This document shows positions 33,341 through 45,479 of a stretch of 64,000 nucleotides of DNA, piece after piece. The translations under genes were made by a program, and so were the position numbers. Every line of letters starts with the position of its first letter. The stretch's first letter is position 1. Source of the DNA: Sesamum alatum (Eukaryota; Streptophyta; Magnoliopsida; Lamiales; Pedaliaceae). Location of the stretch: the NCBI GenBank assembly GCA_034509735.1, contig JACGWO010000005.1, positions 22,252,383 to 22,316,382 of the forward strand, read 5' to 3'. The notes below the pieces were generated by a model, which was not told the DNA's origin, did not search any database, and saw only the letters and a program-made list of their open reading frames with translations.

Positions 33341-35041
33341 TGAAAGCCTACGGAAGGCGTGTGGATCGGCCCAGGAGTAGCGCAAATGCGGAAGCGCAGT
33401 ATGATTAAAATTTGCAAGAATTAAAACAAGCATAAACCATATAGAATAAACACGTTCAAGGGGTGTTCCCTTGAATCTCCTGGGCGTTTGGTGTATCACA
33501 TGAATAAATAAAACATACATAGATTTCATGGAGGCCTTAGGGTTTAAAAGAAAAAGGGGCGAAAACATTAAGTCGGAAACCTACCGATTGTCTTTTTCGT
33601 CTTCAAGCCGCTACTCGCGTTGTTCTACCTTTTGCTCCAAGATCTCGACTTTGAGACCCTCTAATTCGTACACGCAATTCGCCCACGTATCTTGCTCCTC
33701 GTGCTAACGAAAGAACAAGTGTATATGATATTTGGAGGGGACGGATCGATCAGACGTTATTGATTAACGAGATCAACCCTCCTAGAGTTCAATTGTGAAA
33801 CACAAAAAGAACTTGGAAGAGTTTCTTGGAAGAGAGGGAGAGAGATTAAGCCGAGAGAGAGGGGAGGGAGTCGGCGGTGGTGTGTGTGTATGTTTGAAAT
33901 TTCATCATCTCTTCTAAAGAGAACACCTAGGAGTATTAATGGAGGAGGAATCCTATTCCTCTTCTAATTCCTCCTCTTTGAAGACGACTCCTTGAATATG
34001 ATTTGACCTAGTCATATCATAGTCAACTACTAGCTTCTTGGTGAAACCAATCTTAGTCATTGATTTATCTCTTTAATCTCAACCATTGATTAATTTAATG
34101 GAATATTTAAATCTCATTTAAATAATCCTAAAGGCAATAAATAAATATATCAAATATAAATATTTATTCCAAGCCCATTAAATTAATTTCCAATAAATCT
34201 AATTTATTAGATAAATTCCTTTCATCTAATAAAAAGGAATTAATTTCTTCCCAAGAAAAAGAAGGACCCGATTAAATCCAATTTAATCACTCCACTTCTC
34301 TTCAAATATTTAATTCCAAATTAAATACGTTATGTGTGTGGATTGTGTGTGACTCTTTAGGTTCACCTTCATCTAGACTTGGTTGGATTCCTAGAATCCG
34401 CCCGTCACCATGGGTGGCCGTCCAGCAACGGTCCATGGCACTAAGAGACTAGGTGAATATGCGTGGGGATGAACATTTAGGCTCTAGAGTACGTCTATCC
34501 TTCCGGGTATGGTCTCACCACTTAGTGTCCAGGGCACGGATTATGTAGGTACCCATTTTGGACCTAAGTGTCGGTCTGTCCTTTACCAAACGCCGCAGGG
34601 AAAGCTTCCCTTCTGTTCAATTACTGTGGCCACATATTTTAGGGACAAGACACACAGAGTATTGTGAGACACAACTGTCACCCATCGATGAAACAACCCT
34701 AGTCAACACGACAGCAGATGCTTAGTGCAAGTCTCGAGGGGAATCTCGGTACCCATTTTCGAGAATTCCTTGACTTGGAGATTTTTCAGACTGATTCGGC
34801 AGAACTGATTTCATGGACCTACCTCCAAGCGTAGTCCTAGTCCCCAAAATATAATTTCAGTCTGTGGGCTTTGCTTGTGTAGCGAACAGTTATAAAGCAG
34901 ATAAAGTGAACACAAACAAAGTATGCGCCAAATGAATTTCACTTTCTTATTCATCAAGGTTTTATCAAAAACTTTGAAATTGTTCAGACATAGGTTACAA
35001 TTCGCCTACCAAGATTGGCTACATGGTCACCTATTCTAATA
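33341..35041 (-). repeat. Solo type-B2 LTR with internal deletion (1701 bp) in element D
   Basis: Plus strand TGAAAGCCTACGG...CTATTCTAATA. It is flanked by GCCAC (33336-33340) and GCCAG (35042-35046), a TSD with one change. About 300 bp are missing near 34680 compared with its relatives. Confidence 0.88.
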
Positions 35042-35364
35042 GCCAGCACGCGCGCGGCCGGCCATAGGGCCGCACGCGCGCCTGGCTTCCTGGCTGCCGG
35101 CAGCTACTGTGCTGCACGTTTTTTTTCAACCAAATTTTTTTTTAAATATCTGCATTAAAACTGAAACTAAAACATGCATTTACAGAAAATTCAATTTTCA
35201 AAAAATGCATGGATATCTCGAATTAAAAGCAAAATTAACACATATTTTTCTAAACACATAATCATGCTTAAAATCGTAAAACATGCTTTCCAAAAGCAAA
35301 TTAAACATGTTGAACATGCTCATTACATAAAAACATGTTATTCCTCAAGCAACAACACCAAACC
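35042..35364 (-). other. Leader of element D, LTR-proximal part
   Basis: GC-rich tract to about 35117, then T/A-rich sequence up to the primer binding site, in the same order as in elements A and C. No gene is seen. Confidence 0.75.
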
Positions 35365-35378
35365 AGGCTCTGATACCA
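35365..35378 (-). promoter_or_regulatory. Primer binding site, element D
   Basis: Minus strand TGGTATCAGAGCCT, one base from the LTR end at 35380. Confidence 0.92.
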
Positions 35379-35379
35379 C

Positions 35380-37503
35380 TGAAAGAATCGGTACGGCCCG
35401 AGAACGCGGCGAAAGCGTAAAATAAAAGAAATTAAAAACGATTTCAAAGGGGTGTTCCCTTTAAATTTCAGGGCATTCGGTGTATTCAAAAGCATCATAA
35501 CATACAGAAAAATATACTTGAATTTGTGCCTAGAGGAGGAAACAAAAAGGTACAATAATTTAAATAGAAACATACCTTTTTTGTTTCACATGTACAATGA
35601 CAACAAGCTTTGGTCCTCTTTTCGTTCCTTTTCCGTTCACCTTAGGATTCAAATTAGGACCCCTCTAATTTGTCCACACCACAATAATGAAAGCAAATCT
35701 ACATCTACTGCTAGGTAGAAGCTAGATCAAGGAAGAAACGAAAAAACGTATTACACTATTGATTATTGTATATGTATTTCTCATGTTCTCATCTTGAATC
35801 CAATTCAAAAAAAAACTCAAAAGAAGGAGAAAATGCAGAAAATTTCGTGGCTTGTGTGCTAGAGAGTGCAAGTTAGGGAATTGAAAAGTGTATACATGTG
35901 TTGTGTAGTTGTAGGTAGTTTCCAAAACCACCTAAACACTAATGCACAACTTGTGCCCAACCTCCAACCATGTTAGTACAATATGTGGACCACCTAGCCA
36001 TCATGGCAGACCACATCATTGCTTAGATGGAGCCACATAGTTGCTTACATGGAGGACTTTCAACTCCTCTTAAACTTGCATCAAACCTTTGAGCTTTGAT
36101 TTCAAGTCATGGACCGATTTTGACCGGTCTTGATTTAATCAAATTAAATCAAGTGATCCATGGGTTTTAAATTAATCCAATTAATTTTAAACCTTATTGA
36201 AATCCAAAAGTTTATTTAATTCAATTAAATAAACATAAGCTCAAACACTAATTAATTGATCCAATCAATTAATTAAACGAAACTCAATAAATTAATCCAC
36301 TTAATTTAAAGGTATTAAGCCCAAAAATTAATTAATCTAATTAATTAATTCTTGGGCCATCCATCCAATGGATTTTTCCAATAAATGATTCAATCATTTA
36401 TATTCTCCTTGAATTAACTTAATCCAATTAAATTAATTCACTTCTTCCAAAATTAATTCCAAATTAATTCCATTACTTCCATAGTGATTTGTGTGTGACT
36501 CTTTAGGTTCACCCTCAGCTAGACTTGGACTTGTGTCCAACACATTTGATTAATTAAATTCAATTTAATTAATTATTTTTGATTAACCATTAATCAGAAA
36601 TGCCCATTACCATGGGAGGTACAGTCCTTCCGTCGATATTCTCCCGGCCTTAGTCTAGGGCATGGAATTGGGCGTCGGTTCCCATCCTGGAATAGGCAAC
36701 TATGCTACAAACTCAAGACGCGTTTAGTCTATTGATCGACCTAGGGAACCATTGCCTACTCGACCAATCGCTAGGGCCGTAGACTTAATGAGTCAAAACC
36801 ATCGTAGAGCGCATAGGAGACATAGCTGTCAAATACTGACAGGGGACAGATTCCCTTTTGGAATCTACCGTCCTCACTAGATACTCCGACCGCACTAGAC
36901 AAGGCTTATAATGAACATATCGAAGACACGGTCACCTCTCGCCAGATCCAAGATACAACCTTCATATGCATGCGACTGGCATGATTCCTCAAGTCCGAGG
37001 ACTAATCCTGTACTATCGGAATCGGGAATTCCAGTAATACCGACCAAGCCTCCAAAGCTTCCATATGGCGATTCCCGCGAGTTAGTTCAGTGAGCCGACT
37101 ACCTTGCCAACTAACCCACTAAAATTGCATAGACAACCTACGTCTAGCACCGATGAAACTCGGCACTCACCCAGTGAATGCAATATTTAGTGCAAGTCTC
37201 TATAGGGCACTTGAGACCCAGTCTCGAGGTCCTTGACTTGGAACGTTTAGACCGACCCACAAGGAGTTGATTTCATAGCCGCCAACCTATGCGCAGCTCA
37301 ACTCAATGGGTTTAACCAATCAATCTGTGGGCATTTGTTGTGAGATTGAAATGCCATCCAATGTAACTAGTAAGCACAACAAACACATTTTGCCAATGAT
37401 GAGTACTTACTTTATCCATCAATATAATATTACTTTGATAAAGATCGACGAATAGTTCCCATAACAGCCAATCTAATTGACTTTCTGGTCACCTATTCTA
37501 ACA
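35380..37503 (-). repeat. Type-D 5' LTR of element D (2124 bp)
   Basis: Plus strand TGAAAGAATCGG...CCTATTCTAACA. It is a different LTR type from A and B, but shares their terminal sequence, parts of the conserved core, and hairpins such as ATAAATGAT, TGA, ATCATTTAT near 36383. Part of the core is deleted near 36612. Confidence 0.9.
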
Positions 37504-38252
37504 TATAAAAGATTGGATTTATTGGGAAAGTCCATTCGATGGATGGCCCAAGAATTAATTAATTGGATTAGTTAATTTTGGGCTTAATACCTTTAAATTA
37601 AATTGGATTAATTTATTAGCTTTGGTTTAATTAATTAATTGGTGTTTGAGCGTAGGTTTATTTAATTGGATTAAATAAACTTTTCGATTCCAATAAGGTT
37701 TAAAAGTAATTAGATTGAATAAACTTATCGATTTCAATAAGGTTTAAAATTAATTGGATTAATTTGAAACTCATGGATCACTTGATTTAATTTGATTAAA
37801 TCAAAATCGGTCAAACCAGTCCATGACTTGAAGTCCAAGTTAAAGGGGTTAAAGCAAGTTAAGTAGGATTTGATAGTCCTCCATGGCATGTATGTGATAT
37901 GGGAGGTTGAACAAGTAGTGCACTCATATGATGGATAGTGGTGCACATGTGCATAGTGTGCAGAAGTTATTTTGGAAATAAGTTGTTTTTGTATGTAATT
38001 TGATTACACTACACACTAGACTTGTATACACTTTTCAACTCCCTTAATTGCTCTCTCCTCTCTATAAGCCATGAAATTCTCTCCCTTTTTCTCCATCTTT
38101 TGAGTTCTTTTTGAATTAGATTCAAGTTGAGAACATTAAAAATACGTATACACTAATCAATAGTGTAACACGGTTTCGTTTCTTCGTTGATCTAGTTTCT
38201 ACCAAGCAGTAGATCTAGATTTGCTTCCACTAGTGTGGTGTGGAGAAATTAG
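37504..38252 (+). repeat. Type-D LTR fragment, plus strand, part 1
   Basis: Plus-strand type-D LTR sequence starting mid-LTR. It includes long TGG-loop hairpins at 37656-37680 (11-bp arms) and 37747-37765 (8 bp), and a TTG-loop hairpin at 37782-37804 (10 bp). It continues at 40115 after the solo LTR. Confidence 0.8.
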
Positions 38253-40109
38253 TGTTAGAATAGGTGAGCATGTAGCCAATCTTGGCAGGCGAATTGTAAC
38301 CTATGTCTGAACAATTTCAAATATTTGATAAATTATTAATGAATAAGAAGTGAAATTCATTTGGCATTTACTTTGTTTGTGTTCACTTTATCTGCTTTAT
38401 ACATGTCTGTTCACTATGCAAACAAAGCCCACGGACTGAAAAACATATTTCGGGGACTGGGACTACGCTTAGAGGTAGGTCCATGAAATCAGTCCCGCCG
38501 AATCAGTCCGAAAATCTCTAAGTCAATGAATCTCGAAAATGGGTACCGAGATTCCCCTTGAGACTTGCACTAAGAATTTGCTGTCGTATTTCATCGACGG
38601 GTGACGAGGGTCGTCTAAGCAGTGTTAGTGGGTTAGCCTGCTGGGGAGCAGCTGACTGAGGTGACTCGCGGGAACCGTCTCACGGAGGACCTTGAATAGG
38701 GTCGGTTAGGTATGACAAGTGTTCCCAGTTCCAACAGTACAGGTCAAGTCCTTTGACTTGAGGAACTGCTGAATTTACCTATACATCAGGGTTGTATCTT
38801 AGATATGGTGAGAGATTGCCAAGAAGCACTTGAGTAGTCATAAGACATATCTAGTGCAACTCCGGTGTACAGAGTGACAGTAGTTTCCAAGAAAGGATAT
38901 GTCTCCTGTCAAAAGGTATTGCCAGTTGAGTCTCACAAATGCTCTCTGTCTTGTCCCTAAAAATCTGTGGCCACAGTAACTGAACAGAAAGGAAGGTTTC
39001 CCTTGCGGCGTTTAGTAAAGGACAGACCGACACTTAGGTCCAAAATGGGTACCTGCATTTTCCGTGCCCTAGACCCTAAGTGGTGAGACCGTAGACGGAA
39101 GGACAAGTGTACTGTTAGAGCCTAAATGTTCATCCCCGTATATTCACCTAGTCTCTAGTGCCATGGACCGTTGTTAGATGGCCACCCATGGTAACGGACG
39201 GATTCTAGGAATCCGACCAAGTCTAGCTGAAGGTGAACCTAAAGAGTCACACACATTCTGCACTCATTAAAGTATTTAATTTAGAATTAAATATTTGGAG
39301 AAATGGAATGATTAAATTGAATTTAATCGGATCCTTAATTTTCTTGGAAAGAATTAATTCCTTTTATTAGATAAAAGAGGTTTATCTAATAGAGAGATGG
39401 ATGGCTAGGATTTAATTGACTAGGTCAAAGAACTACTTTGACTAGGACTTTGACTAGGTCAAAATCCTTGTCAAATTAGTCTTCCTAAAGTTGGAGTTTG
39501 AAGAGGATTAAACTCCTCCTCCATATATACTCCTAGCCGTTCAGCTTTAGAGAGATGATGAGTCTTCAACACACACACACTCTCTCTCGTTCTCTCCTCT
39601 CTCGTCCGCCTCTCTCTTTCTTCTCTTTCCAAAGAAAATTATTTCTAGTTCTTTTGTGTTAACAATTGAACAAAGGAGGATTAATCCCGTTAAACTAATA
39701 ACGTGTGATTGATCCATCCTTTCCAAAATACTTGTTCATTCACTAGCACGAAGTATAAAATACGTGGGTGGATTTGCGTGTCACGAATTAGAGATCTCCC
39801 GTACGAGATCTTGGAGCAAATCGGGGAACAATGCAAGTACCGGTTAGAAGAGGAAAATGACGAATCGGTAGGTTCTTCCTTTATGTTTTCATCTTCTTTA
39901 TGTTTACAAATCCTATGGTCTCCATGATTGCATGTATGTTTTTAATTCATGAGATACACCGAACACCTGGGAATTTCAAGGGTACACCCCTTGAACGTGT
40001 TTTATTTTAATACGTATTATGCATGTTTAAATTTCGTAATTTAAATTATACCGCGCTTCCGCATTCGCGCTATTCCCGGGACGATCCACATGCCTTCCCA
40101 AGGCTTTCA
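38253..40109 (+). repeat. Solo type-B2 LTR (1857 bp)
   Basis: Begins TGTTAGAATAGGTGAGC and ends AAGGCTTTCA. The TSD ATTAG at 38248-38252 and 40110-40114 is perfect. The target reads through as GAGAAATTAGAGGGG, matching type-D LTRs. Confidence 0.95.
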
Positions 40110-40114
40110 ATTAG

Positions 40115-40349
40115 AGGGGTTCTAATTTGAATCCTAAGGTGAACGAAAAAGGAACGAAAAGGGAATCAATGCTTGTTGCCGTTCTACATGTGAAACGAAA
40201 AACACATATTCAAGCATGTTTTATTTATGCTTATGATTCTTTTGAAAACATCGAATACTCGGGAATTCAAAGGGAACACCTCTTTGAAATCGTTTTAAAT
40301 TTCTTTTATTTTACGCTTCTGCTGCAGTCTTGGGCCGTACCAATTCTTT
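40115..40349 (+). repeat. Type-D LTR fragment, plus strand, part 2
   Basis: Continues 37504-38252 up to CCGTACCAATTCTTT, a few bases short of the expected LTR end. At 40350 it meets a type-D LTR in the opposite orientation. Confidence 0.75.
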
Positions 40350-41153
40350 TCTGGTTCCCATCCTGGACTGGGTATCTATGCTTAGTAGTCGAAACTGTGT
40401 TGGCTTCATTGCTTGGACATAGAAAACTATTTCCTATTTGACCAATCATTTGTGCCACATATTTAGAAAGCATGAATGGTATCTCCGAGTGCATAGGAGA
40501 TACCACCGTCTTATACGGACAGGGGACGGATCCTCTTCTTGAAACTCACCATCTTATAAAGAACATATCCACGACATGATCACCTCTCGCCAGATCCAAG
40601 ATACACAACCATTGTGTGCATGTGATTGTCGTGGTTTCTCAAGTCCGAGGACTACTCCCGTACTATCGAAACTAGGGAACTCCGGTCATACCGACCAAGC
40701 TTTTAAGGCTTGCATATGACCATCCCCATGAGTCAGCTTAGTCGGCTCGACCCCAGTCAACCAACCCACTAAGATTGTATAAACGTCCCACGTCTGTCGT
40801 TGATGAAACACGACAGTCATCCAATGAATACGACTCTTAGTGCAAGTCTCTATATGACTGTCGATGCCCAGTCTTGAGGTCCTCGACTTGGAAGGTTTCA
40901 GATCCAACCCTCATAAGTTGGTTACATAGCCGCTATCCAATGCGCGATCCAACTGCATGGGTTGTACAATTGATCTATGGGCATCTGTTGTGACGTTAAA
41001 GTATCATTTAACATAACGGGTAAGCACAACAGACACATTTGCCAATGATGAACACTTACCATGTCCATCAATATAAAATTATTTTTAATAAAGATTGTTG
41101 AATAGTTCCCAAAACCACCAATCCAATTGGCTTTCTGGTCACCTATTCCAATA
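40350..41153 (-). repeat. Type-D 3' LTR fragment of element F
   Basis: Minus-strand LTR piece ending CCTATTCCAATA on the plus strand, followed by a mutated polypurine complement (ATCTCCTACTTGACC, 41154-41168). Confidence 0.8.
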
Positions 41154-41826
41154 ATCTCCTACTTGACCTAAAGCCAATCACCCATGTCTTTCAGATTAAT
41201 CTGACTATGAGCAATCTGCGATATCGGCTTGGTTTCATGGGTCTATTACTGTATCTGCCAATGTGATGCGGTCCAACCGCACATCACATCTACCTACCAT
41301 CGCTCCAAGTAGATGGTGGTGTCTAAGAATTTTTTATGGATCTTGTGATGAGATCTCGGGCCCTTTTAGCTCGTGCCATAGCCCAGTTGTCATCCTCCAA
41401 GGTGACTACCGACTCGGCCATGCCCTATCGAACCCAACCATTAGGTGTATGTTTTCTATCCAAACCACTTTGGCAAGCATAATTTGTCCTAGAAAGAGCT
41501 TTTACCGCCATCTTCCCTTCTCGAAAAGTATTTATAAGCTAGTACACTCAAGTTTTATATTTCTAGACTCCTTAAATCTACCAACTTCCTTATCCTAAAC
41601 CCAATTACGACTCAATTATTTGTAACTTGGACATTCCAAGTGAGAGTTTATATTTTTCATAACTTTAAGATCTCATCACAATATACGTTACGTATTTTGC
41701 ATGTTCATATATCATATATATGAGTAAGTAAAACATAATAAGCACCACATGCAAAATAAAACTTAGCACGCCCCTGTGAATGATCATGAGCCCATTCTAT
41801 GCGATCCACTCAGCCGTGGTAGATCA
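41154..41826 (-). pseudogene. Internal remnant of element F with large deletions
   Basis: Minus strand: RNase H 3' end (41154 to about 41460), a short GAG-pre-integrase piece (about 41470-41610) and leader sequence (about 41620-41826, matching 53350-53530). Everything between these is gone and no frame is open. It is cut by the LTR of element G at 41827. Confidence 0.7.
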
Positions 41827-42294
41827 TGAAAGAATCGGGTACGATCCGGGAACGCAACGGAAGCGTAAAAACGTGAAAATTAAAGCATAATATTTAATCG
41901 GATTCAAAGCGGTGTTTTCTTTGATGTTTCCAGGCGTTCGGTGTATGTCAAAGCATAAATAAAAGGGTAGAAGAATGCTGGACATGTGGCTAAAAGGATA
42001 TGAATAAAAATTACATGAAAACATAAAGAAAACCAACCTTAGATCATCACACGTAAAACCGGTACATTGCGTTGTTCTCTTTCCCGTTTCTCCTTCCGTT
42101 CACTTGAGGATCCAAATTAGAATACCTCTAATTTGTCCACACCACACTATATAATAGTTCTCTAATCTATTGCTAGATAGAAATAGAGAAGTGAAGAAGA
42201 AACACTTCCAAAACAACACTATTCATTAGTGCTTTTGGAATGTTTTAGTTCAAAACCTTTCCAAAAGGTATGAACACAAGATGGGGAGATTTTC

Positions 42295-42794
42295 NNNNNN
42301 NNNNNNNNNNNNNNNNNNNNNNNNNNNNNNNNNNNNNNNNNNNNNNNNNNNNNNNNNNNNNNNNNNNNNNNNNNNNNNNNNNNNNNNNNNNNNNNNNNNN
42401 NNNNNNNNNNNNNNNNNNNNNNNNNNNNNNNNNNNNNNNNNNNNNNNNNNNNNNNNNNNNNNNNNNNNNNNNNNNNNNNNNNNNNNNNNNNNNNNNNNNN
42501 NNNNNNNNNNNNNNNNNNNNNNNNNNNNNNNNNNNNNNNNNNNNNNNNNNNNNNNNNNNNNNNNNNNNNNNNNNNNNNNNNNNNNNNNNNNNNNNNNNNN
42601 NNNNNNNNNNNNNNNNNNNNNNNNNNNNNNNNNNNNNNNNNNNNNNNNNNNNNNNNNNNNNNNNNNNNNNNNNNNNNNNNNNNNNNNNNNNNNNNNNNNN
42701 NNNNNNNNNNNNNNNNNNNNNNNNNNNNNNNNNNNNNNNNNNNNNNNNNNNNNNNNNNNNNNNNNNNNNNNNNNNNNNNNNNNNNNNNNNNNNN
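42295..42794. other. Assembly gap (500 N)
   Basis: Exactly 500 N. The sequence before it is minus-strand type-D LTR. The sequence after it is a plus-strand type-B LTR about 0.79 kb from its expected start. Confidence 0.99.
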
Positions 42795-43995
42795 AATGGG
42801 TACCTGCATTTTCCGTGCCCTAGACTCTAAGTGATGAGACCGAAGACAGAAGGACAAGTGTACTGTTAGAGCCTAAATGTTCATCCCTGAATATTTCACC
42901 TAGTCTCTAGTGCCATGGACCGTTGCTAGATGGCCACCCATGGTAACGGAAGGATTCTAGGAATCCGACCAAGTCTAGCTGAAAGGTGAACCTAAAGAGT
43001 CACACACTATCCACACACATTTTAGATATTTAATTAAGAATTAAATATTGGAGTGAAGGAATGATTAAATTGGATTTAATCGGGTCCTTTATTTTTCTTG
43101 GAGAAATAATTCCTTCTATTAGATATAAGGAATTAAATTGATAAATTAGATTTATCAAAGGGATTTATTTAATGGGCTTAAATAATATTTATATTTATTT
43201 TAGCCTCTTGGAAATATTTAAATAGGTTTTAAATATTCCATTAAATTAAATTAAATCAACGGTTGAGATCAATGGGAGAGATGGATGGCTAGGATTGTTT
43301 TGACTAGGTCAAAACACTACTTTGACTAGGACTTTGACTAGGTCAAAATCCTAGTCAAATTAGAGTTCTTAAAAGAGGAGTTTAAAGAGGATTAAACTCC
43401 TCTTCTATATAAACCCCTAGCATCCTACAAGTTGAAGGATGATGAATCTCCAACACACACACAATACACACACACTCGGCTCTCTCTCCCTCCATCTCGT
43501 CCGCCCTCTCTCTCTATCACATTCCAAGAAATTGTTTCTTTGTTCTCTTGTTCTTGGAACATTAGAACTTGATGAATCAATACCGTTAATTCATAACGTG
43601 TTGATTGATTCATCCACTCCAAATATTATACACTTGTTCGTTGCTAGCACGACGTGCAAGATACGTGGGTGGATCGTGTGTCACGATTTGGAGGGTCTCA
43701 AGAACGAGATCTTGGTGCAAAACGGGGAACAACGCGTGTAGCCGTTGAAGACGAAAACGACAACGGGTAGGTCTCGTTTTAGATTTTCGTCCTCTTTTAT
43801 TTTCAACCCTATGGCCTCCATGATATGTTATATGTGATTTATTCATGAGATACACCGAACACCCGGGAAATTTCAAAGGCACACCCTTTGAAACGTGTTT
43901 TAATTTAAAAGCATGTTTAAATTCCGCATTTATTTTTTAATTATGCCGCGCTTCCGCATTCGCGCTTTTCCCGGGACGATCCACAATTCCTTTCA
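42795..43995 (+). repeat. Type-B LTR, 3' 1.2 kb, in the LTR of element G
   Basis: Aligns with 8999-10190 and ends CCACAATTCCTTTCA. Type-D LTR resumes directly at 43996, so this is probably another solo LTR whose start lies in the gap. The TSD cannot be checked. Confidence 0.8.
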
Positions 43996-44390
43996 CTAGG
44001 ACTACTAGTCTTGGACTTTTATTTAATCTAATTAAATTAAGTCCAAACAAAGTCCATTGGGCATTAATTAATAAAATTAATCTCAATCCAATTGAAGCCC
44101 ATAACTTTATTTAATCCAATTAAATAAACATAAGTCCGAACTCTAATTAATTGATCCAATCAATTAATTAATTCAAACCCGATAAATTAATCCAATTAAT
44201 TTAAAGTTTCTAAGTCCAAAAATTAACTAATTCAATTAATTAATTCTTGGACCATCCATCAAATGGATTTCCCAATAAATGATCCAATCATTTATTTTTC
44301 TCCTTGAATTAATTTAATCCAATTAAATTAATTCGCTTCTTCTAGAATTAATTCCAAATTAATTCTACCAATTCCATAGGGATTTGTGAG

Positions 44391-44556
44391 TGACTCTTTA
44401 GGTTCACCTCAGCTAGACTTGGGCTTGTGTCCAACACGATTGGTCAATTAAATCCAATTTAATTAACTGTTTTCCAATTAATCATTAATCGAAAAAACGC
44501 CCGTCACCATGGGTGGCCGTCTAGCAACGGTCCATGGTACTAGAGACTAGGTGAAT
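44391..44556 (-). other. Conserved LTR core with expanded hairpin segment (type D)
   Basis: The core of types A and B is recognisable at both ends (CTAGCAACGGTCCATGG and TAGGTTCACCTCAGCTAGACT on the plus strand). The segment between them is longer and holds its own hairpins: 44427-44437 (GTGT/ACAC) and 44443-44467 (11-bp arms, one GU). Both have CCA between the arms on the plus strand, hence TGG in the LTR sense strand. Confidence 0.65.
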
Positions 44557-45479
44557 GTTGGCGTGAACATTTTAGGCTCCCGAGTTCTATACGAGTACGA
44601 TCCTTCCATTATCCGTCTCCCGATCTAAGTCTAGGGCATGGAATTTTGCATCGATTCACATCCTGGACTAGGCAACTATGCTCAATAACTCGAGACACGT
44701 TTGCTCTATTGATCGACGTAGGAAACCATTCCCTACTCGACCAATCGCTGTGGCCACAGACTTAAAGAGTTTAAACCGTCTTAGAGCGCATAGGAGACTT
44801 GACTGTCATATACCGACAAGTGACGGATCCTATCTTGGAATCCACCGTCCTCAATACATATTCCGACTGCACTGGATAAGGCTTATAATGAACGTATCCC
44901 AGATACGAACATCTCTTACTAGACCCTAGATACAACCTTCATATGCATGTGACTGTCATGATTCCTCAAGTCCGAGGACTAATCTCGTACTATCAGAGCC
45001 GGGAATTCCAGTCATACCGACCAAGCCTCCAAGGCTTCCATGTGACGATTCCCGCGAGTCAGTTTAGTCAGCTAACACCCTTGTCAACCAACCCACTAAT
45101 ATTGCATAGACGTCCAATGTCTGTCGCCGATGAAACACAACACTCATCCAATGAATGCAATCCTTAGTGCAAGTCTCTGTAGGACCCTCGATGCCCTGTC
45201 TCGAGGTACTTGACTTGGAACGTTTCAGACCAACCCTCATAAGTTGGTTTCATAGCTGCCATCCAATGCGCAGCCCAACTACATGGGTTATCCAATTGGT
45301 CTGTGGGCATCTGTTGTGACGTTAAAATGTCGTTTAACGTAATTAGTAAACACAACAAACACATACTGCCAAAGATGAATACTTACTATATTCATCGAGT
45401 CAATATTACTTTAATAAAGATTGCTAAATAGAACCAAAAATCGCCAATCCAATTGGCTTTCTGGTCACCTATACTAACA

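Larger units (their letters stand above)
23074..37503 (-). mobile_element. Copia element D, composite with four nested solo LTRs
   Basis: Minus-strand element reading 5' LTR (35380-37503), primer binding site, leader, gag, protease, integrase, reverse transcriptase, RNase H, polypurine tract and a truncated 3' LTR (23074-23858). It is interrupted at 24140-26144, 27802-29798, 30085-32072 and 33341-35041 by four solo LTRs, each with a TSD. Removing them restores the order seen in element C, for example CATAATCCAATT continuing across 27801/29804 as at 51510. Coding sequence is heavily decayed, so D is older than A, C and H. Confidence 0.9.
41827..45479 (-). repeat. Type-D 3' LTR of element G, with nested LTR and gap
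   Basis: Plus strand starts TGAAAGAATCGGG, is interrupted after 42294, resumes at 43996 and ends CCTATACTAACA before the polypurine complement at 45480-45494. GATCA precedes it; the partner TSD would lie beyond the window. Confidence 0.85.

Noticed and set aside
42219..42857. Long open frames across the N gap
   Set aside because: They are artefacts of undefined bases.
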